A stretch of 64,000 nt of DNA. Source: Sipunculus nudus (taxonomy: Eukaryota; Annelida; Sipuncula; Golfingiida; Sipunculidae). The translations under genes and the position numbers were made by a program. The stretch lies in assembly GCA_026874595.1 (NCBI GenBank), contig CM049321.1, positions 1,982,479-2,046,478 of the forward strand, in the 5' to 3' direction. Under the pieces are notes generated by a model, which was given only the letters and a program-made list of their open reading frames with translations, did not search any database and was not told the DNA's origin. Positions 10,240 to 21,119 of the stretch are shown here, piece by piece. Numbering within the stretch: position 1 is the first letter of the stretch; the number at the start of each line of letters is the position of its first letter.

Positions 10240-12390
10240 ATATATGAATTATGCATATGAAGGGCAAAAAATGTCCGGTCTGCGTTCGGTTCTGCACTTT
10301 CTGTGAAAGTTAGGAAGTCACAAGGAGACCATCCCCTGCCAAAACTAATTGAGAACAGTACTGCTTAGATCACAGTAATCACCTCGTGTAGGTGTTCAAT
10401 GGTCACCATCTACCTCCAGACGCCTCATTCGTTGGCGAAACAAACTTTGTTTAATTAAATGAATTTGAAACATAAAAGTTCAATAGTCCAAAATGCTCAG
10501 ATTAAAATCCTAGTATAATAATGAAGATTTGGGCGTAGTGCAGAAAAGCGTAATTCCGCATTCAATTTTGCCTGTACACGTCCCCTTGATGCCAATCACT
10601 TTCCGCAGATAGATTCTTGCCTGGACGATATCATCATATTATATATGTGTCGCATTCTCGCGAAATTATCTTTCCCTGATAAGTATAATTATCCCAGTTT
10701 CCCGAAACCGCTCTAGGGGCTGCCATTGTGTTACACACTAAAACCCGGGTGTCACATGTCGAAATTATGGCTGTACCGCTAGTTCTTGCAAATAGAGTGT
10801 CTAGGTGCGAGGCGGTCGGATATATAGCCAATCCATACTCCAAATACCATTTTCCCATTCCTGGCATGGATATTACTTTAACTAGGTACAATATATTTAT
10901 ATAGGAAACCTTGCCATGTAGAAATCGATGAGAACTATATAAAAAGACGTGTGCATTAAGAGCTGTTTGATGTATCTAAATCGATGTGGCGGTTTGGTAA
11001 ATATACCGATCCGGCGTCTGTACTCAAGTGTCGCTGTCAGAATACATCTTATCATCCAGTCCTATTAAAGGTGGCTATTTGTAGGCGAAAAAGAAATACC
11101 TTTTGATTCTAAAATAACTGACTGTAAAGTGACAGTGGTATAAAAGGACATTCCTTTTGAAAACGTCAATAAATGTGAACATCATATATTTCACATGACA
11201 TTAAAGTATTCCACCTTTGAAATCAGAAACTGCTTGATAGAGCATTCTTAAGGATTTGCCAATCATATAGTTCTTTCCTGCCAATTCATCGACTTTGAAG
11301 TATATTTTCACAATCCGAAACATACGCGGATAATCCTTATATTTTAGTTCTTCAAGATTACAGTGGGTTTGATACCCAGCTGATTATAGTAATAATTTAA
11401 TTAGTTTCATAGATTGAAATGCCGTGAGAGCCGAGGAGACTTTGGAAGAAGACCAGATAAGATTAGATAAGATAAGATAGTGTTGTGGTAAGCAGGAAGA
11501 CAATCAACCACTCTCATTGTTAACATCGATATGGTCTAAAAATTTCAAAAATCTGTTACAACTGAGGGTTATTCACCATATAAGACTTCTATTTAAGCTG
11601 ATTTAGATATAAACAACCAATTAAGGATTAAATATATTTGTACTTTAATATGCTTAAAAACATAAATGTCTATTTGGGACATCTGTTTAAGCTGTTTAAG
11701 ATTTCATTAAAAGCATTATGGATTAAATGTCACTGAACTTTAATGTCGCTTTAAACATATACTTGTTCTTAATATCACGATTATTCTTTGAAACGAGTAA
11801 GAATCATCTCGCTGCATTAAAACAAACCTGTTCTCTCGGCTTTGGAGGTAAACCTTGATAAATCAACGGACATCTACCTTGGTGCATTGATCAGGCGTTT
11901 CCTTAATAAATTAAAATATCTATCAGCTCAGGTTTCCTTTCACAAAAATACTTTATAATTTTCATATATTTCAACTTTTTCTTGGAGAAATAACCGCATA
12001 CAATTGTTACACTACAGGATGTCGGTTTGGAGAATCCTGTTGAATATTGTGAGGTCCTTAAGTCGACAGCTAATTTTTAATGGTCGATATTAAGTTAATC
12101 CATATTTTGTATGTAATTATGGTTCATATAATTTATAAAAATAAGAGCACAAGATACTGCATGTTGCTTTATTAAAAAAAGAATATGATGATAAGATCAT
12201 GGTACACCATTCGCTAAGGATAATATTCAGCTACAGATTCAACAAATTGAAAAGAATCATGCCTTGTATAAAATAAACAATTTAACATTTGTTCTTAAAA
12301 AAAATCCAGACTTCATTATTCCTTTATGTTATCCTTTTTTTAACATTCCACGATTGATATATGTCATATATTTATTTTTTATGCGTTTTT
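10240..12390. other. No recognised gene
   Basis: AT-rich sequence with frequent stops in all frames. No repeat family shared with the rest of the window was noticed. It forms the upstream flank of the lectin gene and may hold its regulatory DNA. Confidence 0.5.
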
Positions 12391-12461
12391 GTATTGTTAT
12401 ATAAATTCCTCGTTTCATAGTTTGTCTCTGGTTATATAAATGTACATGAAATCAAGGGGAA

Positions 12462-12510
12462 ATGGGAATGATTGCCATACTCTTGGCCCTTTTTCTCTTT
12501 GTCATGTCCG
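12462..12510 (+). CDS. Lectin exon 1: signal peptide
   Basis: The exon encodes a start methionine and a run of I/L/A/F/V residues typical of a signal peptide. It ends at the donor CCG|GTAAGT, one base into a codon. A second in-frame ATG lies two codons further on. The upstream ATG at 12446 is in another frame and soon stops. A TATATAAA at 12398-12405 is a weak candidate TATA box. Confidence 0.75.
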
Positions 12511-12610
12511 GTAAGTAGGCATTCTTAATCATTTTTAATTTATTTATTTGAATTGATAGTATTTACATAATCCTTAAGTTAATTTCTGAGTTTTTTTATT
12601 TCTTTTTCAC

Positions 12611-12672
<62 letters not shown>

Positions 12673-13730
12673 TATATATATGAATGTATGTATGTATATT
12701 ATCGATCGGATGAGAGCAAAATTTCAATTTTACTTTTTAATATGTAACATGTTTTCTTTATAGCTAGAGAACTCTAATACTTTTCCGTACTAAATGTTGG
12801 CTTTCCTTTCTTATTATCATATATGATATGTCATTTGTATACAAATATTGATATCTATATGGAAGTACCATTCATAACGGTAATATCTCTGCAGGGAATG
12901 GATAATTAACAACAATTTTACTTTTTTTGAAATACTAAAGTTATGTATGATCCGATCAAGTGATGAATAATAAGAGCCGATGTTCATTTCAGACGGCCAG
13001 CCTGGAAAAACAATATCAGACAGAGAACTAAAACACGTTTACAGGTCAAGCATGTCTCTAAAAGCCTGCTGGCAGATGTGCGAAGTTCAGATCGAGCCAG
13101 CTTGTACTCGTGTGAAGGTGGAAAACAATGTCTGCGTCTTGTTATCATCCGAACCATATCCTCCACTACAACCCGGATGTCCCCGGAATGCCATCAGTAA
13201 ACAATCATTTATTCTTAATGAAAACATTATTGACGGATAAACAGGCTGTACATAATAAAATAAGCATTTGTAAATAACAATAATTGTAGTTTGTATATAA
13301 ATTATGGAAATTTAATCCTGCCGAATCTTATTACATGAAACTTATTGAGAGTCTCGATGTTATCGTGAGGTTCATGCATGAAAAAACATGAGAAGTAAAA
13401 AGAGATATCCGCAACTTAATTCAGAGTGTCCCTTGAATTTCGGGAATCCCTCGATGTATGGGAGACCGACCGGAAATGGTATGTCTGTGGCTTCCTGTTA
13501 TGTTGTACATGTGGAAGGATGGACATGGGAAGATGCGCGAGAAATCTGCCAGTTCCAAGAGAGTGATTTGGTCAGCATTGAAACGGAAGAGGAACAAATG
13601 CATGTAGCTCAGCTTTTGGCAGGGCATCTTGTGAAAGGTAACACTGATGGAGGAAGCCATTATAGAGGTCATTACACAAAGTAGGGAATTAACATCTGAA
13701 TTTTCAGTCGGAGACATCTCTTTTTGTTCT

Positions 13731-13795
<65 letters not shown>

Positions 13796-14865
13796 AATAG
13801 AAGGTAGTGTTACCCTCCGATGTAAAGTGCTCTATGGCCTACAGACTAGGCCAGAGCGGTATAACTCTGAAGAAAAACAACTCTGAAGAAAAACAACAGT
13901 TTTGTTTTTCTTCAGAGTTATATATAAATAGATATATATATACATATCTGTAACTAATACACTTTAAAGTCATATATTTAAACATAATCTTCCGGTGTCT
14001 AGGTAAATGCTTTATGTTATTATTACACATTAACAATGCTAATGTCTTGAATATATCTTTTAGAGCCCTTCAGCTCGAATCGGTGTGTTGAACAATCAAT
14101 ACAATGTAAGGTTAATTACCCAAGTGAATGTCGTGTATACAAAATGTTTCTTTACCAAGAGTAAACCATATAATTATATCTTTGTCTTATACAAATTATA
14201 CATGAAAAAAAACAGGAGGATGAATAGTCCTTACTTTATACGTTATATTTTGGAAGATATTCGCAAATCCAGAATAAGGATATTTCAATATAAAGTGCGG
14301 GTCATCGATTTCAATATTGTATATTCTTTGGGTTATACACGGACTTTTTTAACTGTCTAGTATTACAGCCACAGTATGAAATAAGTAAGATAATTTTACA
14401 CATTTTCTGGTGGTAATTTTTTTCAAGGTGACATATCGGCTGTTGAATGTTGGATGAGTAGATTCGGGGAACGATGCTGAAATTTATCCAGCGATGAATG
14501 GGTGGTCCAAACTTATATTTCGTGCATATGTGAAAATGTCATCTTACCAATCCCGTTTATTTATGTAATTGTAACTCCTTCAAATATTTAAAAAACTCAC
14601 ATCTCGTTAAATATTTCCTGTAATTTGACAAGGTGAGGGAATATGGACTTCTGGTAAGCGGGATCTGAAAGATAACGTATGGGAATGGAAATCGTCCCCT
14701 GTGTCGATGGACTACACTCACTGGTCGCCAGGGGAACCTGGTCCGGAGCTGAACGGTCAGGACTGCCTGCAGCTGTACCTCAGTGGACCCTACATGTGGG
14801 ACAACACCTACTGCTTTTTTGAGAAACCATTTGTGTGTGAGGTGGCGGCGTCCACAGAGACGTAA
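12462..14865 (+). CDS. Secreted PAN/apple-like plus C-type lectin domain protein (4 exons)
   Basis: Four exons join in one frame with phase-1 introns: 12462-12510, 12993-13196, 13425-13637 and 14633-14865, giving 232 residues. Residues 1-16 form a hydrophobic signal peptide. Residues 17-84 are a cysteine-rich module resembling a PAN/apple domain (Cys42, 46, 54, 64, 79). Residues 85-226 are a C-type lectin domain with six cysteines (86, 109, 126, 200, 216, 224). Known for the family: such domains bind sugars with Ca2+ and often act as soluble recognition proteins in invertebrates. The usual EPN/QPD sugar motif reads EPG at 190-192, and the WND motif reads WDN at 211-213, so sugar specificity is unclear. 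AATAAA at 15038-15043 suits the 3' end. The structure is inferred from sequence without transcripts. The lectin call is firm; the PAN call is moderate. Confidence 0.85.
12614..12669. repeat. (TA)n microsatellite in lectin intron 1
   Basis: About 28 uninterrupted TA units, followed by ATATATATGAATGTATGTATG. Confidence 0.95.
12993..13196 (+). CDS. Lectin exon 2: cysteine-rich PAN/apple-like module
   Basis: Acceptor TTTCAG and donor GTAAAC bracket 204 bases, entered and left at phase 1. Five cysteines follow a C-x3-C-x7-C-x9-C-x14-C spacing, with a CVLL stretch after the fourth, as in many invertebrate PAN/apple modules. The open frame runs past the donor but without conservation-like content. 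Confidence 0.75.
13425..13637 (+). CDS. Lectin exon 3: first half of the C-type lectin domain
   Basis: Acceptor AATTCAG and donor AAAG|GTAACA enclose 71 codons. Hallmarks are the opening CP, the central SCY, the WTWEDAREIC helix and the SDLVSIE strand, which together give the alpha-1 helix and first long-range disulphide cysteine of a C-type lectin fold. Confidence 0.85.
13733..13792. repeat. (TA)n microsatellite in lectin intron 3
   Basis: About 30 TA units. Just downstream, AACTCTGAAGAAAAACAA (13864-13896) is repeated in tandem and followed by its inverse TTTTTCTTCAGAGTT, forming a hairpin. Confidence 0.9.
14633..14865 (+). CDS. Lectin exon 4: second half of the C-type lectin domain and stop
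   Basis: The exon enters at phase 1 after the acceptor GACAAG and ends with TAA at 14863-14865. It contains the GEGIWTSG strand, WSPGEPG (the EPN-equivalent loop), GQDCLQL, MWDNTYC and the closing FVCEV. These are diagnostic of the C-type lectin core. A six-residue tail follows the domain. Confidence 0.87.
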
Positions 14866-15037
14866 ATGTAGAGTAACATACAGGATATTTCTCTCTCCGT
14901 TTTACATTGATAGTTCCTTATCACTCCACCAGATGCAGATTGCTTCCCTTTGTGGTTTGGTATTGGGTTATTTCTTTATGCTGAACAGATATGTTAACAT
15001 TTTGTTAAGGGATAGTTTTAAACCCAAGGAACAATCC

Positions 15038-15043
15038 AATAAA
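15038..15043 (+). terminator. Candidate polyadenylation signal of the lectin gene
   Basis: AATAAA lies about 170 bases after the stop codon of the lectin gene, a normal position for an animal 3' UTR. Confidence 0.5.
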
Positions 15044-15124
15044 TCTTGGTTTTAATCTGGATGACCATTGTTATAGATGATTGTTTAATTGTGCACACAG
15101 ATGTTCCATGTGTTTTAGACATTT

Positions 15125-15868
15125 GGTTCGTGTAGCACGCGTAGCTCGTTGCCATCGCATCATCGCCTGGCCGGGCCGGGCTGGCCAACGTGTGAACCCT
15201 GACACGGCATTCCCGTTCTAGTATGTTCTTTGAGCATGTGTACTGTGTACAATGGATTGTTCGTGAAAGGGAATTTTCTAGAGTTTTCGGAGGAAAGGTT
15301 ATAAATAGGGGGCTGTGTTTTAGGGCCGAGAGAGAGGTGAGAGAATATTCCAGCGGACACAGAAGCGTGTATGTCAGTTTGTGGGACCTATTCCGATAAG
15401 TGCGGCAATTATAGATTTTCTTCAGATTTTCTTCTGGATTTGTGACGAATCTTATTTGGTCTTCTGTTTACATCGGTATCGTTACATGAGCTTTACATTT
15501 GACTGTTATTCTCCGAGAGAATTTGCGTGAACTATTCATCCGGCTCATACATTTTAAAGGGCTTGTCGCTGTGACAGTGGTGGTATCCAGGTACTGTGCA
15601 CTTTGTTTATTTTACTGTGTGATTGTATTGATTTGTTGTTATACTGCTGTTATACTGTGTAATTGTATTGATTTGGTGTATTATAATGTTAGGTTTTTTT
15701 TTAAAGAATCAATTATACTTATTTGTTAACAAAAAACCACTGACTTCTTTATTCATTCCCCTAGACATATCACGCTGCTTAATGTTACAGAATCTGATTT
15801 ATTTATCTCCTTGACAAAATTTATGTTCATTACGCATACGTGATCTGTTGATATTAGGTTCCGTAACA
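15125..15868 (+). mobile_element. Solo LTR, copy 3, diverged 5' end
   Basis: Homologous to the LTRs at 7763 and 47122 from about 15140 onward, sharing GGTTATAAATAGGGGGCTG, GAGAGAATATTCCAGCGG, the GTGCACTTTGTTTATTTTAC block and the end GGTTCCGTAACA at 15868. The start is not clearly preserved and no target duplication was found. It lies about 80 bases after the lectin polyadenylation signal, on the same strand. Confidence 0.7.
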
Positions 15869-17443
15869 CCATTATATGTTTTCCCATTCATAATTTATCT
15901 TTTGTGACCTAAATCTTTTTCGTTTGTTCCTTTTGTGGCCCAGGCCTTCATATAAGCGAGGCTGATATTTCGCGATTTCTTCATTTTGAACCTTTCGCGA
16001 AAGTTTCATTTCAGCGATCGCACCAAATGAAAAATCTGAGTACACCACTATATGCATTTCTTATATGTTATGAATACATCCCTCTTTTTAATATTTATTT
16101 CTTATTAAAGTCGTTATATTATAATCATTAATGTGTGTTTGCATGGTCCGGTTCCAATACCTTGCACAGATTAAGCCACTGATTAACCTGAGTGTTGCCA
16201 AACCTAAAAAAAAATCCTGCTATTTCTCACAGCGTGTGAGTGGAAGATCAACGGGCCGGGAGGTCACGCGCTGTGTTCAGAGCGTACAGTTTTGGCAACA
16301 CCAAGTCAGTTTGCACTGGATAAAGTAAAATCTGATTGGCTCTGTGTTTAAACAAATTTGCAGAACTGGTAAAAGTAATCTGATTGGCTTAGCGTGTAAA
16401 CAAACATAGCTATGCCCGTGGCAAGCTTGTAGCACGCAATACAGGAAATATGCAGACAGTAAGGGATAACTGACCTCAAGCAAGTCAGTATACAGACTGT
16501 GTTGAAAGCTGACGATTGCATCGTGTGTATCCAATGAGGGTGTTAAAGATAACTTAGCTTCTTTAAAATCATGTTGTAAATATATATAATCCGCATGTGA
16601 TCGGAAAAGTTAAATGCTTTTTAAGTGCAGGTATTTCCAATTCACAAATTAATTTTGATTCTTTTGATGTGTATTCATTTAAACCAAGAGTTTAGACATA
16701 ATAAATCAGAGTTTATTTTATTGTTTCCCATGTTCCTTAGATTATAGAAAGACATTTTTATGGTTGAAACAAGAAGAAATAGCCTTTTCATCAAACCGCG
16801 TCAAAGTACTCAGTTTGCGGCTGAGGGAAGTTGGATATGGGGTATGGTCACAAAATCAACTGTAACTTCCTTAATACTGGTCTTAAGTACAAGAAAAGTA
16901 GGTTCTAGAAAATTTCCCATGGGGGGGGGGGGGGGGGGGGCTTTGCCAAGTCAGAACAAATCTTCATGGTACCAACGCTTTTATTCAGTGTTGTTTTACC
17001 GAGTGTCTGGAACTCATTTTTGGTTTGTTTTCATAGATACGCTAGGTTACTTTGTCATTTTTTTAAAGGCTTCGTAAAATACATTTCATAAGCCTAAGTT
17101 ACACTGTCACGGATACAGAGGGCGAAGGATGATCTTTGATTGAGTAATCGTGGATTGAGAAATTTTTTTCGATCGAATCATGCTGTCAGCGAAGGTTCTC
17201 ACGGTATGCGGACCGCAAACTGTTTTAGGGCGTCGGCACGGCTTTGATACGTTTTCGCTTTGAAAAGAACAAAAAATATGTGGAATTTTTACGGTCAGCC
17301 ATGAACCACATACAGATGATGGCACAGGGGATATGGAGTCCCACGATTGGGGACCCCTGAGTAAGAATCATTAGAGGAAGTGATACGGATTCTCACGATC
17401 GGCGAAGCATGACTGGTCGTTTCGCACGCGCAATCCTCTGGCC

Positions 17444-17717
17444 CAGGGGCGTCAATAAAGGGGGCAGAGAAGTTTATATATAAATGTATATATTGTAAAT
17501 GAAATAAAGATTTAAATAGAATATAGACAGGCTCCATTTATCAGTTTACTGTGAAATATTATATTGAAATATACTTGAAGTGTGATTAAGTATATATTTA
17601 TTTGAAATGGGTCATACAGGCGCAAAAAAGGTATATATATAGTATGTGTATGGGTGTGTCGGCGAGTCATCCCCCCCCCCCTCCCCAGACACCCTGGAAG
17701 AAAAATTGACGCCACTG
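17444..17717. mobile_element. hAT-type MITE (CAGNGGCGTCAAT family), perfect 8-bp duplication
   Basis: CAGGGGCGTCAAT at the left and ATTGACGCCACTG at the right bound a 274-bp element, with CTCTGGCC at both flanks (17436-17443 and 17718-17725). The interior is AT-rich and ends in a C-run. No coding capacity. Confidence 0.88.
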
Positions 17718-17837
17718 CTCTGGCCGGCCTTGGCGATCAAACCGGGGAAGACCACCACCAACGACGTACGCATGTACGGAAGTAGTAGGGACATGTAGGG
17801 ACAAACACGATGTCGTTAAGGCTTATGACAGAAACTT

Positions 17838-19660
17838 CATGGCCTATCCTTGGAAGGCCACATTTGTAGCCTCACCACGAAAGTTTTGAACAATTCAAAT
17901 CTGTTTCCATAGTTGAGATTATTTTAAAATTATTCATTGAATGAATTTGCGATTAAGAGTTCATGGTTAGGTCACATAGAGTTCGTAGTTAGGTCAATTG
18001 TTCCCGTCACATTTGCTCATCAAACATGAAACGTTTGAGAAATTGTCCTCTTTTGAGTTACTGTACCCCCTGAGATATTATCCTCTTTTGAAAAATTGTC
18101 CTGCCCTGGGCTGTCGGACCATAGGCCAACGATTCGTGCAACCAACATTCACACTCGCTTTACCGTACATCGTTATATGATAAAAAGACAGCTATCCAGT
18201 AGAAGCTCCTTTTATTTCTCATTTTTTTTAAAGACACCTTATGCACATTCCACAATTGAGTATATGATAATACATCGATTAAGCGTGATAAGAACAACCA
18301 TTGTATTACATTTTATCAATCAGATCAGAAGAAATTATGCAAAACACATTGACTGGTAGAACGTGGGAACCGGAGGTAAAATTTTCCGTTTTGAATTCTA
18401 AAGCAGCCAGCAGGACATAAATACAACAACAAAATCACACAGACGAGCAAACCTGGATGAAGACGACTACAAATTCAAGTTTGAGGATTCTTGAGCATAA
18501 TGTTGTATATATACATCATGTTTTAAATATATATATATATGTGTGTGTGTTTGTGTGTTTCTTATACATAGGGTTGCAGCTAATGAGACAGGATCCATCT
18601 CTTTTTCTCCATGATCGAAGGGCCATGAGTGCATCCATTAAAATATCATTATAAAAATCCTCAGTATATGCATTCTGATAAACCTACTAATAAATTTATT
18701 TTGTTATCCCAAACGTTAAGCAAAAACTCTCGTATGTTTCAGGAGCCATAAATGCTTCTACTGAAATTTATTTCATAAAGCATTTTTCTGGATTACAAGT
18801 TAATAGAAGTTCCAGACACCATCAATATACAATTATAAAGAAATATTCTAAAACTAGGCTAGTTAGGTACCCTCCATCAAGAACATAAAACTCTAAAGAA
18901 ATATTCTGATAAGCAAGCGGATATAGGTCCCCGCCAAAAACATACAATAATAAAGACATATTCTGTTAAACAGGCTATTTTAAGTCCCCGCCACCCGAAA
19001 CTTACAACAAAAATTAATTTGCTGATGGACATTTTGATATAGATCGCCGCCACCAATAACATACAATTAAAGAGAAACATTCTGATAAACACAATTTAGT
19101 GCAAGTCCCCGCCAGCTAGAATATACGATGATAAAGCAATATTCTGATAAACTGGCATATATAGCTCCCCTCCCGTCATGAACATATAATTATAAATCAA
19201 TATGCCGTTAAACAATCTTATCTAACCAATCAAATGTTTCATTCTACGAGTGGGCATCTTTCTCTTACCAAATGGTGTTTACTTTATCCTATAATAAGCT
19301 GTGAAATGATTTTTTTCTAATCATAATTGTAATCAAAACTATTGTGAGAAGTGATTCTTGTTCGTTCCAAACTAGTTATGTGACCAAGGTTTCATTTGCA
19401 ACCTGTCTCTTTACACTTCAAATTGTAGTAAAATATCGCCCAGAAACGTGGAATTTAACAGGTATAGTTTTATCTGTATTTGGTAGATTTACCAAATGTA
19501 TAACATTTAAAATACTGTCACTGATCTTACAACTAATCATTCGTTTTATTTATATAAAAATATCTCTTTTTCCTCGGTCATGCTAGTGGAACTGGTCTTA
19601 CATCTTCACTGGGCTGCCCGTTTGAGTTACCTTCGTTTCTGAAACAAATCAAGTAAAAAT
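17838..19660 (+). repeat. 1.8-kb dispersed repeat, copy A
   Basis: Matches 62113-63865 in the same order and orientation over almost its whole length, starting at GGCCTAT(C/T)CTTGGAAGGCCAC and ending near the CTGAA(A/G)CA(A/G)ATCAA(G/A)TAAA segment. It holds two internal arrays: a short 17-bp TTTTGAGATACTGTCC-type array at 18027-18105 and a ~58-bp array at about 18800-19210. No reverse transcriptase, transposase or terminal repeat was recognised. Confidence 0.8.
18800..19210. repeat. ~58-bp tandem array in repeat copy A (about 7 units)
   Basis: Units follow a consensus containing GTCCCCGCCACC, GAACATACAAT, TAAAGAAATATTCTGATAAAC. Units differ substantially from each other but match, unit for unit, those at 63000-63410. 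Confidence 0.75.
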
Positions 19661-19759
19661 ATTGAAGATCTGCATACCATATAATATTCAAAGTATGCCA
19701 CATAATAATGCCACATGACCGACCATATAATGGGTCTAGTGCTGTATATCCTTAGCAGG

Positions 19760-20290
19760 CGATGCGTAACCTCTGTGTGACATTTGATTGTGCTCTCACT
19801 ATGCCTCATCATGTTGCAGCAGTTGCATGTTCTTTTTATATAAACCTGATAACGGAATATCAGTCGAGTACGAGCATAGCTATACAGGGACACAGCTATG
19901 TTTCTGGTGCATGCACTAGTCATGATTTGACTGCTTCAGTTCAATGATGCATAGAATAATAGGGTCAAAATGGTCAAAAACTGCAAAACTCCAAAATTAT
20001 GCTACCAAATTTATATGTGGCGGTAATAGCATGAACAGGTGACTCCATATCCCCAAGCATTGCACTGATTGTCAGTCATATATTGCTTACAAGACAAAGA
20101 GTTACTGCTGGTCTTTAAAGCCCGAAATAGACAATTGCTTGCTAACATCTTAAGATTAGGGTCTTTTGCAACCTTATGCAACTGTTCGTTCACTACGATC
20201 AACCGATGTAATATGTTGCTGACGGAATATCGACAAACGCGCTCGACACTTCGAGAAACTAGGTCAAAGCATTTCAGTTTCAATTGAAAT
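19760..20290 (+). pseudogene. Relic of the 3' part of a non-LTR retrotransposon ORF2
   Basis: Fragments of plus-strand frames read VRNLCVTFD (the VxxLGVxFD block after the reverse transcriptase palm), then KLQNYATKFI and, after a stop, LLLVFKARN and TRSTLRETR, in the order seen at 53675-54990 and 56640-57160. Frameshifts and stops throughout. Clade is CR1/L2/Jockey-like by resemblance. Confidence 0.55.
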
Positions 20291-20884
20291 TTCCCCAAGG
20301 ACGATCGCCAAAACGGTCGTGGTTGAATCCACCACACAACTATGGTCAGATTTGATTTTATTAGCTCTAGAACAGTGTAAGGGGGTATTACTGTCAATCT
20401 GTGTTATCAGTATTGTACTACGGGCAGTATTATATCGGGTATTGGACCAATAGAGTTAGTAAATGGTGTGGGGTAGGAGTAACTGAAACGGAAAATATCT
20501 TGGCCTCTTCTTTAATTTCATTTCTACAAATTTGTTAAGAATATGTCAATGTGCCTATCAGCAAATAAAAAAAAATAACGTACATGTATAATGACACTTA
20601 TTTTCAGGAAATCTCACTCAGTTTACATCCCCCCAAATATTGAATTTTTCTTATTTCACATTAAACTTTGAATTGTTCTTTCAGGCCATGAAACTTGACC
20701 ATAAAACGTTTGACATGTAGAAAGATTCCTTGTGTTTTTTTAATATCCTTTATGAATGAATGATGGGACTTAAAATCTGAATCCCCCTAGCACAATTTCT
20801 AATGTTACCAGAGAATGCTGCCAAAGTCTGATGAGAAGAAATTCTATTAACGATACAATTAATGAAGTGTAGTATATATGCACA

Positions 20885-21115
20885 TTTGAAAAATAGGGGC
20901 CTGGACAAGTGAGTGTTAAAACGCTCGGCCTTCCCCGCTAGCGACCCGGGTTCGATTCCTGACGTGGCTATAAGAATGGGTTGTAGTGAACCGTCCAAGG
21001 CCGATGGTTTTCGCCGGCTTTTTTACCGACTACTGAGCGCCAACATCCGAGCCATGGAGAGTGCACCGTATTAGATATTATATCTAGTTGTACAATCCAT
21101 TTAAAATAAATAAAG
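20885..21115 (+). mobile_element. tRNA-derived SINE
   Basis: The head GACAAGTGAGTGTTAAAACGC (A-box-like) and GGGTTCGATTCC (B box, about 20948-20959) form an RNA polymerase III promoter pair. About 150 bases of body follow, ending near AATAAATAAAG. The head does not fold into a convincing functional tRNA. Confidence 0.6.
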
Positions 21116-21119
21116 TTCA

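Noticed and set aside
14063-14104. A 42-base segment with acceptor CTTTTAG and donor GTAAGG in matching phase between lectin exons 3 and 4
   Set aside because: It would insert 14 residues with no lectin similarity, and exons 3 and 4 already join into a normal domain. It could be a cassette exon, but there is no support.
14425-14485. Short reading with a tryptophan-rich stretch before lectin exon 4
   Set aside because: It meets a stop quickly and has no matching donor; the domain is complete without it.
18800-19210. CRISPR-like regular array
   Set aside because: Whole ~58-bp units are repeated with drift, there are no unique spacers, and the context is eukaryotic.
20011-20397. 128-codon frame on the minus strand
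   Set aside because: It lies opposite a plus-strand LINE relic whose order of motifs is recognisable; the minus reading has no support.
20885-20960. Possible tRNA gene
   Set aside because: Box A and B are present but stem pairing and the following body indicate a SINE head. The same applies at 28485, 41776 and 46195.
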